Shown here: in pieces, positions 17,194 to 27,220 of the stretch | Layout of the letters: each line of letters begins with the position of its first letter | Numbering within the stretch: the stretch's first letter is position 1 | From: Flavobacteriaceae bacterium | GTDB lineage: Bacteria > Bacteroidota > Bacteroidia > Flavobacteriales > Flavobacteriaceae | Assembly: GCA_028281065.1 (NCBI GenBank) | Contig: JANQKN010000079.1 | Coordinates: forward strand, 1 to 51,091 | Length of the DNA stretch: 51,091 nucleotides | Reading direction: 5' to 3' | Notes under the pieces: model-generated | Databases searched by the model: none | Seen by the model: only the letters and a program-made list of their open reading frames with translations | Told to the model about the DNA's origin: nothing | Program-made: the position numbers and the translations under genes

Positions 17194-17581
17194 AATTAAT
17201 AAGAAAGTATCTAAATACTGAACAAATTACAGTACTCTAACCAGAGAGAATAGTATAAAAGGGAGTCTAGAAATGTACTTTATTTTCTCCAAAATCCATT
17301 ACGGAAAAACCACATTTATACAAATAGTGTTATTATGTATTTCTAATAAACGAAAAAAGTATATCGAGATGACAGCACAAAAGTGATCCCTACCGTATCA
17401 CTCCATCACCCCATGACAAAACCATCGCCATCCTCGACAAAAATTTTATCATGCTTCCCTTAAAGCAGAAAACAGTATCTTTATAGTTCTCCCCAGTACG
17501 GTTCCAGTACACACAACCAAAATACCCATACAGCGGTTTTTTTGAAAAATGACCTATTTAAAAAACAATTCCATATAAGCT
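17194..17581. repeat. Divergent intergenic region with dispersed repeats
   Basis: This 388-bp region separates two divergent putative defence genes and must hold promoters for both. Neither has a full TAnnTTTG box that I can see; a near match TAATTTG occurs on the minus strand before the NACHT gene. At 17361-17378 it carries ATATCGAGATGACAGCAC, a near-copy of 12211-12228. At 17411-17448 it carries one copy of the 38-bp repeat that recurs at 21580-21617. No reverse transcriptase or structured retron RNA is evident. Confidence 0.6.
17411..17448 (+). repeat. 38-bp direct repeat, left copy
   Basis: The sequence begins CCATGACAAA and ends CTCGACAAAAATTTTA. It is identical to 21580-21617 at 34 of 38 positions, with mismatches only at positions 11-12 and 18-19. 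The two copies have the same orientation and bracket the ATPase/HNH pair closely (133 bp before its start, 13 bp after its end). Confidence 0.75.
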
Positions 17582-20500
17582 ATGAAAAGTCCTGGAAGAG
17601 CACCCTGGTGGCTGGTATACGGCGAGCTTACCCTTGCATTAGTAAGTCATTACGATATCTACAAAGAAAAAGCGGGTACTGAGCTATTATTCAAATTATT
17701 ATCAAACAAGCGATTCCTGGAATACAACAAATGGGCCCATAGTTTCCTGGACAACGATACTGCTACGGGATTAGACCCTATGCACCTCTTTGCCTCCATA
17801 AACGGAAGCAGGGCAAGCGATTCCCTACGTATCAACAGGATCAATGTTTTGCTGGACAGCCTTGAAGCAAAACTGAGGTATGAAGATATCGATTTTGAAG
17901 GGTGCCCCGCTTTGGTGACCATGGCCATTTTAAGCCCTAGGGACAAAAAATCCGTTCAAGAAATTTGGTCAGATTTCCATTCCATAAGCTTTCAGTTTAG
18001 AACAGAAGAATATATAAATATGTTCCAAGTAAAGTCATGGTACGGCATAGACATTACGGCATATACTGTTTTTCTTTTTTGGGTCAATTCATTCGAATTT
18101 CTTTCCCTAGACAAAAACACCCTTTCTTTTCTTGTGGATCGCAGGATACTACACAGCTCCAAAGTTACGCCCAGGGAATATGACGAAATTGTAAGAACCA
18201 TAAAAGAACACGATATAAAACCTCATCCCATTTATGGAGAAAATGGGTTATTTCGTGAGATCGTGGCTATTTCCTACATTGTAAGGAACTCGAACACCTT
18301 CCCCTCTATATCCTCTAACTTTAAGGGTTTTCTAGATGCCTATGATAGCCATTATTACGAAGACCTCCTTGACGTTCCCTTACAAATAGAAGATATATCC
18401 ATTGAACCTGAGATACCTGCAACCTCTACGATTGAGTCTGACATAACTTTTCCTGACAAACCCAAAAAGCAAAAACAACCCATCCCTTCTTTGGGTAGCG
18501 GCCTTAGGATCTTTGCCGTAAAACCCTTAGCCCGCTGTGCCAAAGAGTACCTCAACATCCTTAAGCCTGGGCAGACCTACTATTTCGAAAAATGCTTTGC
18601 AATCGAAGGGAAACGTATTACCTATCATAAAGAAAAAGACGTATCGTTATACGACCTACGCCAGGGGAAGGAACATTTAAACGTGAATGTAACCACCATT
18701 GTGGGCAAGAACGGTTCAGGAAAAAGCAGTTTGGTAGAACTCATCTTCCGTATGGTGAACAATCTCTGCTACTCGCTCCGAAAGGACCTGAACAAACAGA
18801 AGTTTAAGAAGCTCGATAAACTGGCAGCAGAACTCTATTATGTAGCTAACGGAAGCATCCACTGCCTGCGTGTAAATTATAACAATGTACGGCTGTATCA
18901 ATATAGGTTCGAGGACAGTCAATTTATACAAGACCCAGAACCCAAGAAATTTGAGATGGGAGACCTAAGGTACTTTTTTTATACCATTGCCGTAAGCTAT
19001 TCCCATTACTCCTTAAACAGCAGATATATTGGTACTTGGATCGACGAACTGTTCCATAAAAATGATTCCTACCAAACCCCTTTGGTAATTAACCCCATGC
19101 GAACCCAAGGCAACATCGATATAAATAGGGAAAACGAACTGGTTACCCAACGCTTGGTTGCCAACTTGTTCGAACCCCTGCAGGACGATTATTTGGGCAT
19201 CCGCCAATTGACCCCAACCCACTTGGCCCATGAAGTTGTGTTTTTATTTAAAGAGCGATCTTATAGTGAAGATACTTTAATACTGTACAATAAAGATTAT
19301 TTGGGAGAGTATGTATTGAATTCTATTTACTTCATCTTCGAAATAGAAAGGGATGACTTTTACGGTACGTATATACCGGAGCAAGACAGAACGATTATTG
19401 AAGAAGTTAAACTGTATTTATTCTACAAGCTGGAAAAAATAGCAACTACCTATCCGCAGTATACTCAATACTTAAAAGAAGGGTATGAAGGAATAACTAG
19501 TGCCAGTCTCTATACGCTTCTCCGCGCTATTAAACGGGATAGTAGCCATGTGGTCTACAAATTTAAGCAGACCATTAATTACCTTAAGTATGATCTTATC
19601 CCCAAAGAAGAGTATTTACAGTTTGGTTTGGACGAACTATCCCATAAAAAGAAAAGCCATCAAATCTCCCAAAAAGAACTGCAGGACATCCCCCTTATAG
19701 AGTTGTTGCCTCCTCCCTTTTATGACATCACCATTAAAATTATTAATAAAGACACCCAAGAAATTTCCGATTTCAACAGGCTAAGTTCGGGTGAAAAGCA
19801 ACAGATCTATGCCATCACCTCCATTATTTACCACCTTAATAATCTGGATTCCATAACTGGCAATCGCTTAATAAATTACAAAAACATCTACTTGCTATTG
19901 GACGAAATAGATCTGTACTACCATCCCGAAATGCAGCGGCAGTACCTGTCTTATTTATTGAAGACCTTGGAGAAAATGTCTTTTCGTTTTATCCAGTCCA
20001 TCAACATCTGTTTAGTGACTCATTCGCCCTATATCCTTTCGGACATTCCCAACGTATTTACCCTACGGTTACGCGATGGCCTCCGCATAGATGAACCCTA
20101 TAAAACCTTTGGGGCCAATATCCATGATCTGTTGGCCAACGAGTTTTTTATGGAGTATGGGTTCATGGGGCAATGGGCCAAGGAAAAAATAGAAGAAACC
20201 ATCGCGTTTTTGAACCATACCAAAATAGAACGGGAGCTAAAAAACCCACCAGAAGGTATGGACGAACAAACCCATAAGGAGAAACAGGAAGAGTTGAATC
20301 ACCTAAAAACCAAAATAAAAACACAGGAACTGCCCTACTACAAAGAAATCATAAAGCTTATTGGGGAACCCATTATACAATACAAGCTTCAGGATATGTA
20401 CAACGAACTATTTGTAGACAATCCCGAAAAAGAACACGCAGAACGTGAAATCCGTGAAATTGCAAAAAAAGCAGGTATAGACCTTAAAAGCCTTAATTAA
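17582..20500 (+). CDS. Large ABC-type AAA ATPase, PtuA-like (Septu-like defence candidate)
   Basis: The protein has 972 residues and is cytoplasmic. Residues 1-300 or so form an extra helical domain I do not recognise ('MKSPGRAPWWLVYGELTLAL...'). An SMC/ABC-type ATPase follows: Walker A 'VGKNGSGKSSLVE' (374-386), a long insertion, signature 'LSSGEKQQI' (734-742), Walker B 'LLLDEIDLYYHPEMQ' (771-785) and 'LVTHSPYILSDIP' (811-823). PtuA of the Septu antiphage system is an ATPase of this class that assembles with an HNH nuclease, PtuB. The HNH gene begins 4 nt downstream. The protein is much longer than a typical PtuA of roughly 500-600 residues, so it may be a subtype or a related ATPase/HNH system. 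Confidence 0.8.
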   Translation: MKSPGRAPWWLVYGELTLALVSHYDIYKEKAGTELLFKLLSNKRFLEYNKWAHSFLDNDTATGLDPMHLFASINGSRASDSLRINRINVLLDSLEAKLRYEDIDFEGCPALVTMAILSPRDKKSVQEIWSDFHSISFQFRTEEYINMFQVKSWYGIDITAYTVFLFWVNSFEFLSLDKNTLSFLVDRRILHSSKVTPREYDEIVRTIKEHDIKPHPIYGENGLFREIVAISYIVRNSNTFPSISSNFKGFLDAYDSHYYEDLLDVPLQIEDISIEPEIPATSTIESDITFPDKPKKQKQPIPSLGSGLRIFAVKPLARCAKEYLNILKPGQTYYFEKCFAIEGKRITYHKEKDVSLYDLRQGKEHLNVNVTTIVGKNGSGKSSLVELIFRMVNNLCYSLRKDLNKQKFKKLDKLAAELYYVANGSIHCLRVNYNNVRLYQYRFEDSQFIQDPEPKKFEMGDLRYFFYTIAVSYSHYSLNSRYIGTWIDELFHKNDSYQTPLVINPMRTQGNIDINRENELVTQRLVANLFEPLQDDYLGIRQLTPTHLAHEVVFLFKERSYSEDTLILYNKDYLGEYVLNSIYFIFEIERDDFYGTYIPEQDRTIIEEVKLYLFYKLEKIATTYPQYTQYLKEGYEGITSASLYTLLRAIKRDSSHVVYKFKQTINYLKYDLIPKEEYLQFGLDELSHKKKSHQISQKELQDIPLIELLPPPFYDITIKIINKDTQEISDFNRLSSGEKQQIYAITSIIYHLNNLDSITGNRLINYKNIYLLLDEIDLYYHPEMQRQYLSYLLKTLEKMSFRFIQSINICLVTHSPYILSDIPNVFTLRLRDGLRIDEPYKTFGANIHDLLANEFFMEYGFMGQWAKEKIEETIAFLNHTKIERELKNPPEGMDEQTHKEKQEELNHLKTKIKTQELPYYKEIIKLIGEPIIQYKLQDMYNELFVDNPEKEHAEREIREIAKKAGIDLKSLN

Positions 20501-20504
20501 CTGC

Positions 20505-21566
20505 ATGATCTTTATAGATAAAAACCGCCCTTCTGTCCTTGCTGCCAAGCAAGAACATTGGCAATTCATGAAATGTCGCCTTGCAAAGAAGATTGTGGGA
20601 CAAAAACAGGCAAGCAAGAAATATGGCACTTGTGTAGGGGGTAAAAAACATACCTATAACTCTACTCCAGCTATTGAAAAGAAAATCATAGATTTTTTAA
20701 TAACGCAAGGAAACCTGGAGAAAATAATCATTGGTGAGCCCAATACCCTTCTTGGTACTGTAAAGCATTTTTTTAATTACACCCTTCCCCAGCGGGAACG
20801 CCAAAAAATAGACAGCTATTTAAAAGAAACCAAAAAAGCCCGTGGAAAAGATCCGAACTACAATACCCTGCATTCCCTATTTAAAGACATAGCTGCCTTA
20901 TTTAACTACAATTGGTTTATTGGCCTATCCCTTAAAAGCCCCTATAGTGCCTACCATATGACCGAAAACCTGGGGATGCGGGCCTGTACCTATTGCAACA
21001 GGACCTACACCACAACGGCGCGATCCACACAGAATGGGAAACTTATGAGGCCACAATTGGACCATTGGTATCCAAAATCGTATTTCCCTTTGTTGGCCTT
21101 GTCCTTTTTTAACCTAATCCCAAGCTGTTATACCTGCAACAGCTCGGTAAAAGGGGATACCATCCTTAAATTGAAATACCATATACACCCTTACATAGAT
21201 AGTTCACAATCGAACGAGTTCACTTTTGGCTACGAATTTGACCAAAAATTAAACAGCTACAGCATTTATGTAAAGAGCAATTCGGGGGACGATAAGGCAT
21301 ACAATACCTTAAAGGAGCTTAAAGTAGACCAAATGTACAATGCCCATATTTCGGAATTGGAAGATCTTATAAAGATTAAAAAAGCATATTCTTCTGCTTA
21401 CATCGAAAAAATAAAATCCCTGTTCCCAGCATCCCAAACCTTGAGTGAAAATGAAATTTACCGATTCCTTTTTGGAACCGAACTGGAGGTGGACGACTTT
21501 CACAAACGCCCCCTCAGTAAGTTTAAGAGCGATATCTTAAAAGAGCTGAAAATCATAAAAAAGTAA
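20505..21566 (+). CDS. HNH endonuclease, PtuB-like partner of the upstream ATPase
   Basis: The protein has 353 residues. The catalytic segment shows a zinc-binding HNH layout: 'ACTYCNRTYT' (C161, C164), 'PQLDHWYPKSYFPLLALSFFNLIPSC' (D186-H187, N203, C208) and 'TCNSSVKG' (C211, N212). This is the C-x2-C ... DH ... N ... C-x2-C-N pattern of HNH nucleases in Septu and related ATPase/HNH modules. The N-terminal 150 residues are basic and helical and may contact DNA or the ATPase. Start is 4 nt after the ATPase stop, so the two are one operon. Expected action is DNA (or RNA) cleavage after the ATPase detects phage infection; this role is inferred. Confidence 0.85.
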   Translation: MIFIDKNRPSVLAAKQEHWQFMKCRLAKKIVGQKQASKKYGTCVGGKKHTYNSTPAIEKKIIDFLITQGNLEKIIIGEPNTLLGTVKHFFNYTLPQRERQKIDSYLKETKKARGKDPNYNTLHSLFKDIAALFNYNWFIGLSLKSPYSAYHMTENLGMRACTYCNRTYTTTARSTQNGKLMRPQLDHWYPKSYFPLLALSFFNLIPSCYTCNSSVKGDTILKLKYHIHPYIDSSQSNEFTFGYEFDQKLNSYSIYVKSNSGDDKAYNTLKELKVDQMYNAHISELEDLIKIKKAYSSAYIEKIKSLFPASQTLSENEIYRFLFGTELEVDDFHKRPLSKFKSDILKELKIIKK

Positions 21567-21579
21567 GCCTGTACTTACT

Positions 21580-21617
21580 CCATGACAAACTCATCGTTAT
21601 CCTCGACAAAAATTTTA
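21580..21617 (+). repeat. 38-bp direct repeat, right copy
   Basis: It is the partner of 17411-17448 (34 of 38 identical, same orientation) and starts 13 bp after the HNH stop codon. It lies between the convergent HNH and TonB-receptor genes. Confidence 0.75.
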
Positions 21618-21646
21618 CTATTACTTTTTAGAAAGAGGAAAGAATC

Positions 21647-24067
21647 TTAGAAACTATACGAAGCCGCTACAATTAAATTACGCCCTGGGGCCGAGATCCC
21701 CGAAGAATACGGACGATAACGCTGATCGGTGATGTTTTCCAGTGTAGTGGTAAATTGTAGGGCATCTGTAATCTGGTACTGTCCCGCAAAGTTAAGCGTG
21801 TACCAAGAAGGCGAAAACGGATTTCCATTGCTATCCAAGGCATAAATAAACGGAATGTTCTGCTGGCTGGGCGCTAGGTCTTCGAAATCGAACTGGCCAT
21901 TGTACTCCACAAAGCCGTCCAGCTTCCATTTCTTTTTCTTGAAGAGTAGGTGACTGTTCCCAAAAAACGGCGCAACATGGCGAACCGCTACACGGCTACC
22001 ATCCTCCTCTTCCGTAAAGCCATCGGTAACATTTACCTGGGAGGTTAATTGTACCGACTCACAGAAGTTCACCTCCATACCCACTTCGAACCCATACACC
22101 CGAGAGCGTCCTGCGTTTTGTATGGCCTGTACGTTGCTCAGTTCCCCTTGGTATTCGATCTGGGTTTGTCCGTTAAGGCTAAAATCGCGTCGCACCAAGG
22201 CATCTTTAAGGCTGGTATAGTAGGTAGCCAGATCGAGCTTTACCACCTCATCGAAGTTAAAGTTGGCGCCTACTTCAAAATTATAGGAGTATTCCGCTTC
22301 CACATCGGGATTGGGTACCACTACACTTCCAGGTTCACTGTCAAAAATCTTTCCAATATCATCTATGTTGGGAGCCCTAAAGGCCGTTCCAAAATTGAAA
22401 CGCCATCCCAGGATATCACTTGCTTGCCAGGTAATACCAGCACTTCCTGTAAGCGCTCCCGTGCTTACTTCCGCATCGTTAAACGGAAAATTGAAAAACT
22501 GGTTGTTTTCCGTAAAATCCGCATCGATTAAGATATGGTTGTATCGCAATCCTCCCTGGAAAGAAACCGTGGAGGACAACTTAGACTGTAGACTGGCATA
22601 GGCCGCTAGGGATTGCCACGTAGAACCGTCGGGATAACGCGATGCATCGGGACTACTCACACCCGTAGAAATATCGGTTTGTGTACCATCGCTGTTTACT
22701 CGGTTATATACATATTCCACGCCATAGAAAATGGTGCTTTTGGGTGCCAATTTCTTAGTAAAATCGAGACCCCCTGTGTAGGCATGTACGATTTCATCCG
22801 TTTCGAACAAAACAGTATCCCCAAAATCGCGATCGTTTCGGCTTTCCTTGGATCGTTGGTAACTCAACGTTAGTTTGCTGTCATCGAAAAGGGCCACTCC
22901 ATCCTGCTGATGTGAAATCTGAAGGTTCCCACTCGCCCATTCTTGAGGCCCGTAGTACCATTCGGCCGAACGCAATTGCCCATCGCGTCGCCGTATTAGA
23001 CGATCGTAGCGCGGATAATCGCTGGTGGTGGTATAGAACAAGCCCAAGTTAATATCCCATTGCTCCGAAGGGATATAACGCACCTTCTGCATAAAATTGA
23101 CCTGATCATAACCCGTAAAACGCTGTACTTCGGGATCGTCGTTCTGCACTACGGTATCCACTCCATCGATAGTTTCTACATACTCCGTACGCAAATAATC
23201 GTCGGGGCCATGGCTTCCCATCTTTAAATCGTCGAAATCGCTATAGGAAACACTGGTTAAAAAGGCCCATTGTTTTCCGCCTATATTGAGGTCGAAATGT
23301 CCTGTTTTTTCTTCATTGGCGGTAGAATAACGCGCCGACACATTTCCTGAAAAATCGAAGCCTTCCTGAAAAGAGAAGCTCGGCTTTTGGGTGTAGAAGT
23401 TCATCACACCCCCAACAGCATCACTTCCGTAGACTACCGAACCGGGGCCTAGGATCACCTCGGTACGTTCTACTGAAAAGGGATCGATAGAAATGACGTT
23501 CTGTACATTCCCGCCACGGAAAATAGCCGTATTAAAGCGTACGCCATCTACCGTTATCAATAACCGATTGGTAGAAAATCCACGTATCAACGGGCTACCA
23601 CCTCCTAACTGACTTTTCTGAACATAGACCTGTCCGCTGCTTTCCAATAGATCGGCTGCGGTCTGTGGGTTTTTAAACAAAACATCCTCGGAGGTAATTG
23701 CAGCGATCTGCTGCGGAATATCACGCTTGTTCTGCCCAAACTTGGAAATGGAAAGCACGATTTCGTCCAAGGTGCTGGAAGAAGGGGTTAATTCCACCTT
23801 ATTCCCACTGTTCAGGATATTGAATTTGTAGTTACTGAAAATATGGTAGGAAATATGCTGAAAATAGAGCTGTTCGTTCCTCGAAAATCCCGAAATATCC
23901 ACTTGACCATCCAGATCGGTAATCCCAGACTTGGATTTATCCACATTGTATACCGCAACCCCGGAGATGGGATCGCCGTTTTGTGCATCGACCACTAGGA
24001 TATTTTGGGCACAAATAGTTATGGAAAATCCTACGAAACATAGGATGAACAGTACAACACGCATCAT
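21647..24067 (-). CDS. TonB-dependent outer-membrane receptor
   Basis: The protein has 806 residues from the ATG at 24067. A signal peptide (MMRVVLFILCFVGFSITICAQ) is followed by a carboxypeptidase-regulatory-like domain (about 22-95). The plug domain follows ('SSGQVYVQKSQLGGGSPLIRGFSTNRLLITVDGVRFNTA...GPGSVVYGSDAVGGVMNF'), then a 22-strand-type barrel ending in an aromatic residue (AASYSF). It imports a siderophore, cobalamin or other ligand with TonB energy; the heme/hemoglobin/vitamin type is closest in style, but the ligand is not assigned. Its start codon overlaps the recO stop (TGATG), so it is translationally coupled to recO. Confidence 0.93.
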   Translation of the reverse strand: MMRVVLFILCFVGFSITICAQNILVVDAQNGDPISGVAVYNVDKSKSGITDLDGQVDISGFSRNEQLYFQHISYHIFSNYKFNILNSGNKVELTPSSSTLDEIVLSISKFGQNKRDIPQQIAAITSEDVLFKNPQTAADLLESSGQVYVQKSQLGGGSPLIRGFSTNRLLITVDGVRFNTAIFRGGNVQNVISIDPFSVERTEVILGPGSVVYGSDAVGGVMNFYTQKPSFSFQEGFDFSGNVSARYSTANEEKTGHFDLNIGGKQWAFLTSVSYSDFDDLKMGSHGPDDYLRTEYVETIDGVDTVVQNDDPEVQRFTGYDQVNFMQKVRYIPSEQWDINLGLFYTTTSDYPRYDRLIRRRDGQLRSAEWYYGPQEWASGNLQISHQQDGVALFDDSKLTLSYQRSKESRNDRDFGDTVLFETDEIVHAYTGGLDFTKKLAPKSTIFYGVEYVYNRVNSDGTQTDISTGVSSPDASRYPDGSTWQSLAAYASLQSKLSSTVSFQGGLRYNHILIDADFTENNQFFNFPFNDAEVSTGALTGSAGITWQASDILGWRFNFGTAFRAPNIDDIGKIFDSEPGSVVVPNPDVEAEYSYNFEVGANFNFDEVVKLDLATYYTSLKDALVRRDFSLNGQTQIEYQGELSNVQAIQNAGRSRVYGFEVGMEVNFCESVQLTSQVNVTDGFTEEEDGSRVAVRHVAPFFGNSHLLFKKKKWKLDGFVEYNGQFDFEDLAPSQQNIPFIYALDSNGNPFSPSWYTLNFAGQYQITDALQFTTTLENITDQRYRPYSSGISAPGRNLIVAASYSF

Positions 24068-24786
24068 CAATTAAATAGTTGGTTCAATACCAAAAGTGAC
24101 TTCGGTTTTTTATAGCCCTGCAAATGTAATTGATAATATAACAATAGCAAATTAAGGGTTTCAAAACGTTGTTTTTTGGTTGTTTTTGTACCCGCTAAGG
24201 CATCAAAATTTATGCCGAAAAACCGCTTTAAAACCGTTACTGCTTCGCCCGATTGTGAATAGTCCCCCTGGGGTTCGTTTTCGAACATTCCTTCCAACAA
24301 ATTGAAATAAGGCGCATTACCGTTGGAAGTATCGGGATAAAAACCCAAATAGGCAGTGAGTTTCAGTAAGAATAGTATATGAAAATTGGCAATGGTGTCG
24401 TGTACGTCCAACCATTGAAGCGAATGGGAAATATAGTCGAATAATTCGGGGTTGGCTTCTTCTTCCTGAATGCAGTTTTTCAACATTTCAGCCAAAAAAA
24501 GCACCAAAGAAGACTTTACCACCTGAGTGTGCAGGGTTTGGTAGGGGGCCACCACTTTGGCTTCCTTTATGCGTTCCAAAGTCCCTTTATCCCTGTGTAT
24601 GGCTTCTATATGCAACTGGGTAAGGGGCTGAAAGAGGGAAGCACGCAATTTCCCCTTTTTGGACTTCAGTACACCCCGCAATAGGTAAGATTTTAAACCG
24701 TAATCTTTGGTAAAACAGGAAACGATAAGGTCTGCCTCGGCATATTTAACGGAAGAAAACACCAATGCCTGGGTAGAGACCTGCAT
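24067..24786 (-). CDS. recO: DNA repair protein RecO
   Basis: The protein has 239 residues, typical for RecO. The N-terminal OB-fold is visible in 'TQALVFSSVKYAEADLIVSCFTKDYGLKSYLLRGVLKSKKGKLRASLFQPLTQLHIEA', a strong family signature. The C-terminal helical domain has no Cys4 zinc site, as is usual in Bacteroidota. RecO works with RecR and RecF to load RecA on single-stranded gaps. It overlaps the TonB receptor start by one base and lies just 2 nt from the upstream PorZ-like gene. Confidence 0.95.
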   Translation of the reverse strand: MQVSTQALVFSSVKYAEADLIVSCFTKDYGLKSYLLRGVLKSKKGKLRASLFQPLTQLHIEAIHRDKGTLERIKEAKVVAPYQTLHTQVVKSSLVLFLAEMLKNCIQEEEANPELFDYISHSLQWLDVHDTIANFHILFLLKLTAYLGFYPDTSNGNAPYFNLLEGMFENEPQGDYSQSGEAVTVLKRFFGINFDALAGTKTTKKQRFETLNLLLLYYQLHLQGYKKPKSLLVLNQLFN

Positions 24787-24788
24787 GG

Positions 24789-27149
24789 CTACCTAACAAT
24801 CATTATCTTGGACACCTTGGTTTCTAAGGCATCGTCTGTGGTAATCATGACCAAATATACACCCGAAGCTACTTTGTACTGCCCAAAGGCGCGGGTATCC
24901 CAAAGTACACTTCCTCCTTCGCTGGTGGTTTCGAACACCAGATTCCCTTCTATATCGGTAATCTTTACGTTGGCTTGGGCGGTAAGCCCATCTATGGTTA
25001 CATTACCTGTAAAGCCTGGCCGAACGGGATTGGGGAATGCGTAAACATTATCCAGGTTATCCCTAGGTGCGGTCGAAGTGCCTTCGAAAGCCACCAAACC
25101 GTTTACCGTAGCAAAATAAACACGCCCCGTAGATCCGTCTATAGCAATGTCCTGTACGTTATTGGAAGGTAGTGGGGAATTTTCCCTCGTAAAGCGCAAC
25201 AAGGTCTCCTGTCCGTTGGAAGAGACATAAAACACCCCAGAGGTAGAGGTGGAAATCCATTTGTTGTTGGAACCATCTACTTCTATGTCGGTAATGGTCT
25301 GTTGAAAAAGCAGTTCCTGTGGCACACCATCTTCCAGAATAATGATCTCCTGGGCATCGGTATTGCCCTCCTCATCGAAAAAGCCCCCTACATTAAAGAG
25401 GACACGGAGACCACGGGTGGTTCCTATCCAAAGACGGTTTTGCCTATCGAAAGCAAGGGCTTTGGCATTGGGTAAGGGCAGGTTTCCATTTCCAGGACCA
25501 TCGGCAATGCTATTAAGGGCTCCACTGGTAGGATTGTAACCCACCAAACCATTTTCTGCGGTTCCCATAAAGATGTAACCTTCCCGGCTTATCGCTATAT
25601 CTATTAAGGCCTGTTCGCACACATTATCTATAATGCTGGAAATATCTGTTTTTTCGAAATTGGAACCAGTCCCCCCATTAAGCTTCAGTAAACCTTCGTC
25701 CACTTTAGATTGCAACAACCAAAAATTACCTTGGCGGTCATAGGTAGATCCATAAAGCCTAATCCCTGCATTTTCGGTAGTATTAATCCCTGGACACCTT
25801 CCTCCCTCGATGATGGCTTGTTCTATATTGCTATTGGTCTGATCCAGAAAAACCTCTGGTGTTTGGTCATTAATTCGCATAAGCCCCCCTATAAAGGAAC
25901 TCATGTACACTTCGTTAGGGTTATTTGGGTTTATGGTAACTTTTACCAAATCACTGGGGCCGCGCTGCTGCGGTGGATTTGGGGTTATATTAAGAACATC
26001 CAAAAGTTCTTCGTAAGGGATATTGGTCCAAGTATCGTCCCTAAGGTTGCTAATTCCAAAACGGCTTATAGGGAAAGGGTTATTGGTTGCAGTAAGATCC
26101 CCAAAACTAACCCACAACTGCCCCGGACTGGCGTCTATGGAAAACGGCTGATTAAGAATCGGGCCATCGGGCAATGCCTGTATTACATCTTGGCTTCCAA
26201 AAGGGACAATCAACAAGCCGTCGTTGGTGGTTCCCAGAAAGAAAGTATTGTTAAAGCCCATTCCGGATTGCAGTGTAAAATCGAAATCGGGCAGGGTGTT
26301 GTTCACCACAGCCTCTAAATTGTAGTTTAAGCCGTAGGCACGGATGGATTGGGCCGTAGTAATAGCCAAAATATCGCCTTCGGTTTCAAAATCGAGGATG
26401 GGAGCCCCTATGTTTTCAACCACACTAAAGGTATCGGTTCCCTCATCGAACCGTTCTATATTGTTGTTGTTTCGAGCCAAATAGACCTCTTCGCCCAAGG
26501 TTTGAACCCCACGGATATTTCCTGCAGTAACAGTGGTCCATCGATCAAAGTCGATTAGATCCTCATCATCCACCAGGCCACGACGTACACCTCCTTCACT
26601 AGAAGAAGCATAGATGTAATCACCGGAAACCGTAGTTTGGGTAATATTGATCTGGGTTCCCAAATCGCCTATAAAATAGGTGTCCCCAAACTCCAATCGG
26701 GATAGGTCGTAGACCGTAATACCAAATTCGGCAGAGATATAGGCTTTTCCGTCGTATTCATAAAAATCGTTGATGCGCTTTCTATCGGGTGGAATGGTAG
26801 GCTTATCGAATATATCCACCACACTCAATATGTCTTCTTCGCCATCTATAACCACATCCATAAGACCATTTTCATAGCCTATGAGCAATACATTGAAGTT
26901 TTCGCTATAGTAAATGCTGGAAATCTCTTCTCCAAAAAGACCGTTTATGGTGGAAATGGTTGTGATTTCCCCCGATATTTGATCGTAGGTAAACACCGAA
27001 TTCTCTGCTGCCACATAAATCTTTCCGTTCCCTTGGGAAATACCCTTCACGGAAACATAGGAGAAAAACCCTGTCCAGCTATCTTCAAAGTTTTGTGCAG
27101 AAGCAAGGGCATTTACAAAACACAGTGCCATAATAATGATCTTCTTCAT
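24789..27149 (-). CDS. porZ: PorZ-like T9SS beta-propeller protein
   Basis: The protein has 786 residues from the ATG at 27149, chosen because MKKIIIMALCFVNALASAQN is a good signal peptide; longer starts add a non-signal leader. The body consists of two-component-regulator-type propeller blades ('AKALAFDRQNRLWIGTTRGLRVL', 'VQDIAIDGSTGRVYFATVNGLVAFEG'). The C-terminal 85 residues ('VYAFPNPVRPGFTGNVTIDGL...VYLVMITTDD...KIMIVR') are a T9SS sorting domain. Size, propeller type and the sorting domain match PorZ, a surface component of the T9SS attachment complex. Adjacency to recO is common in Bacteroidota. The porZ assignment is good but rests on pattern recognition. Confidence 0.8.
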   Translation of the reverse strand: MKKIIIMALCFVNALASAQNFEDSWTGFFSYVSVKGISQGNGKIYVAAENSVFTYDQISGEITTISTINGLFGEEISSIYYSENFNVLLIGYENGLMDVVIDGEEDILSVVDIFDKPTIPPDRKRINDFYEYDGKAYISAEFGITVYDLSRLEFGDTYFIGDLGTQINITQTTVSGDYIYASSSEGGVRRGLVDDEDLIDFDRWTTVTAGNIRGVQTLGEEVYLARNNNNIERFDEGTDTFSVVENIGAPILDFETEGDILAITTAQSIRAYGLNYNLEAVVNNTLPDFDFTLQSGMGFNNTFFLGTTNDGLLIVPFGSQDVIQALPDGPILNQPFSIDASPGQLWVSFGDLTATNNPFPISRFGISNLRDDTWTNIPYEELLDVLNITPNPPQQRGPSDLVKVTINPNNPNEVYMSSFIGGLMRINDQTPEVFLDQTNSNIEQAIIEGGRCPGINTTENAGIRLYGSTYDRQGNFWLLQSKVDEGLLKLNGGTGSNFEKTDISSIIDNVCEQALIDIAISREGYIFMGTAENGLVGYNPTSGALNSIADGPGNGNLPLPNAKALAFDRQNRLWIGTTRGLRVLFNVGGFFDEEGNTDAQEIIILEDGVPQELLFQQTITDIEVDGSNNKWISTSTSGVFYVSSNGQETLLRFTRENSPLPSNNVQDIAIDGSTGRVYFATVNGLVAFEGTSTAPRDNLDNVYAFPNPVRPGFTGNVTIDGLTAQANVKITDIEGNLVFETTSEGGSVLWDTRAFGQYKVASGVYLVMITTDDALETKVSKIMIVR

Positions 27150-27220
27150 AAACAAAGTACCTTGGTTCTTTACTCTCATAAACACGCTAAAATAGGAATT
27201 ATTGCGGTAGCTAAAAGAAA

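Noticed and set aside
17194..17581. A retron-type non-coding RNA upstream of the Septu-like pair
   Set aside because: No reverse transcriptase gene is present and the expected inverted ends of msr/msd are not visible; repeats explain the structure seen.
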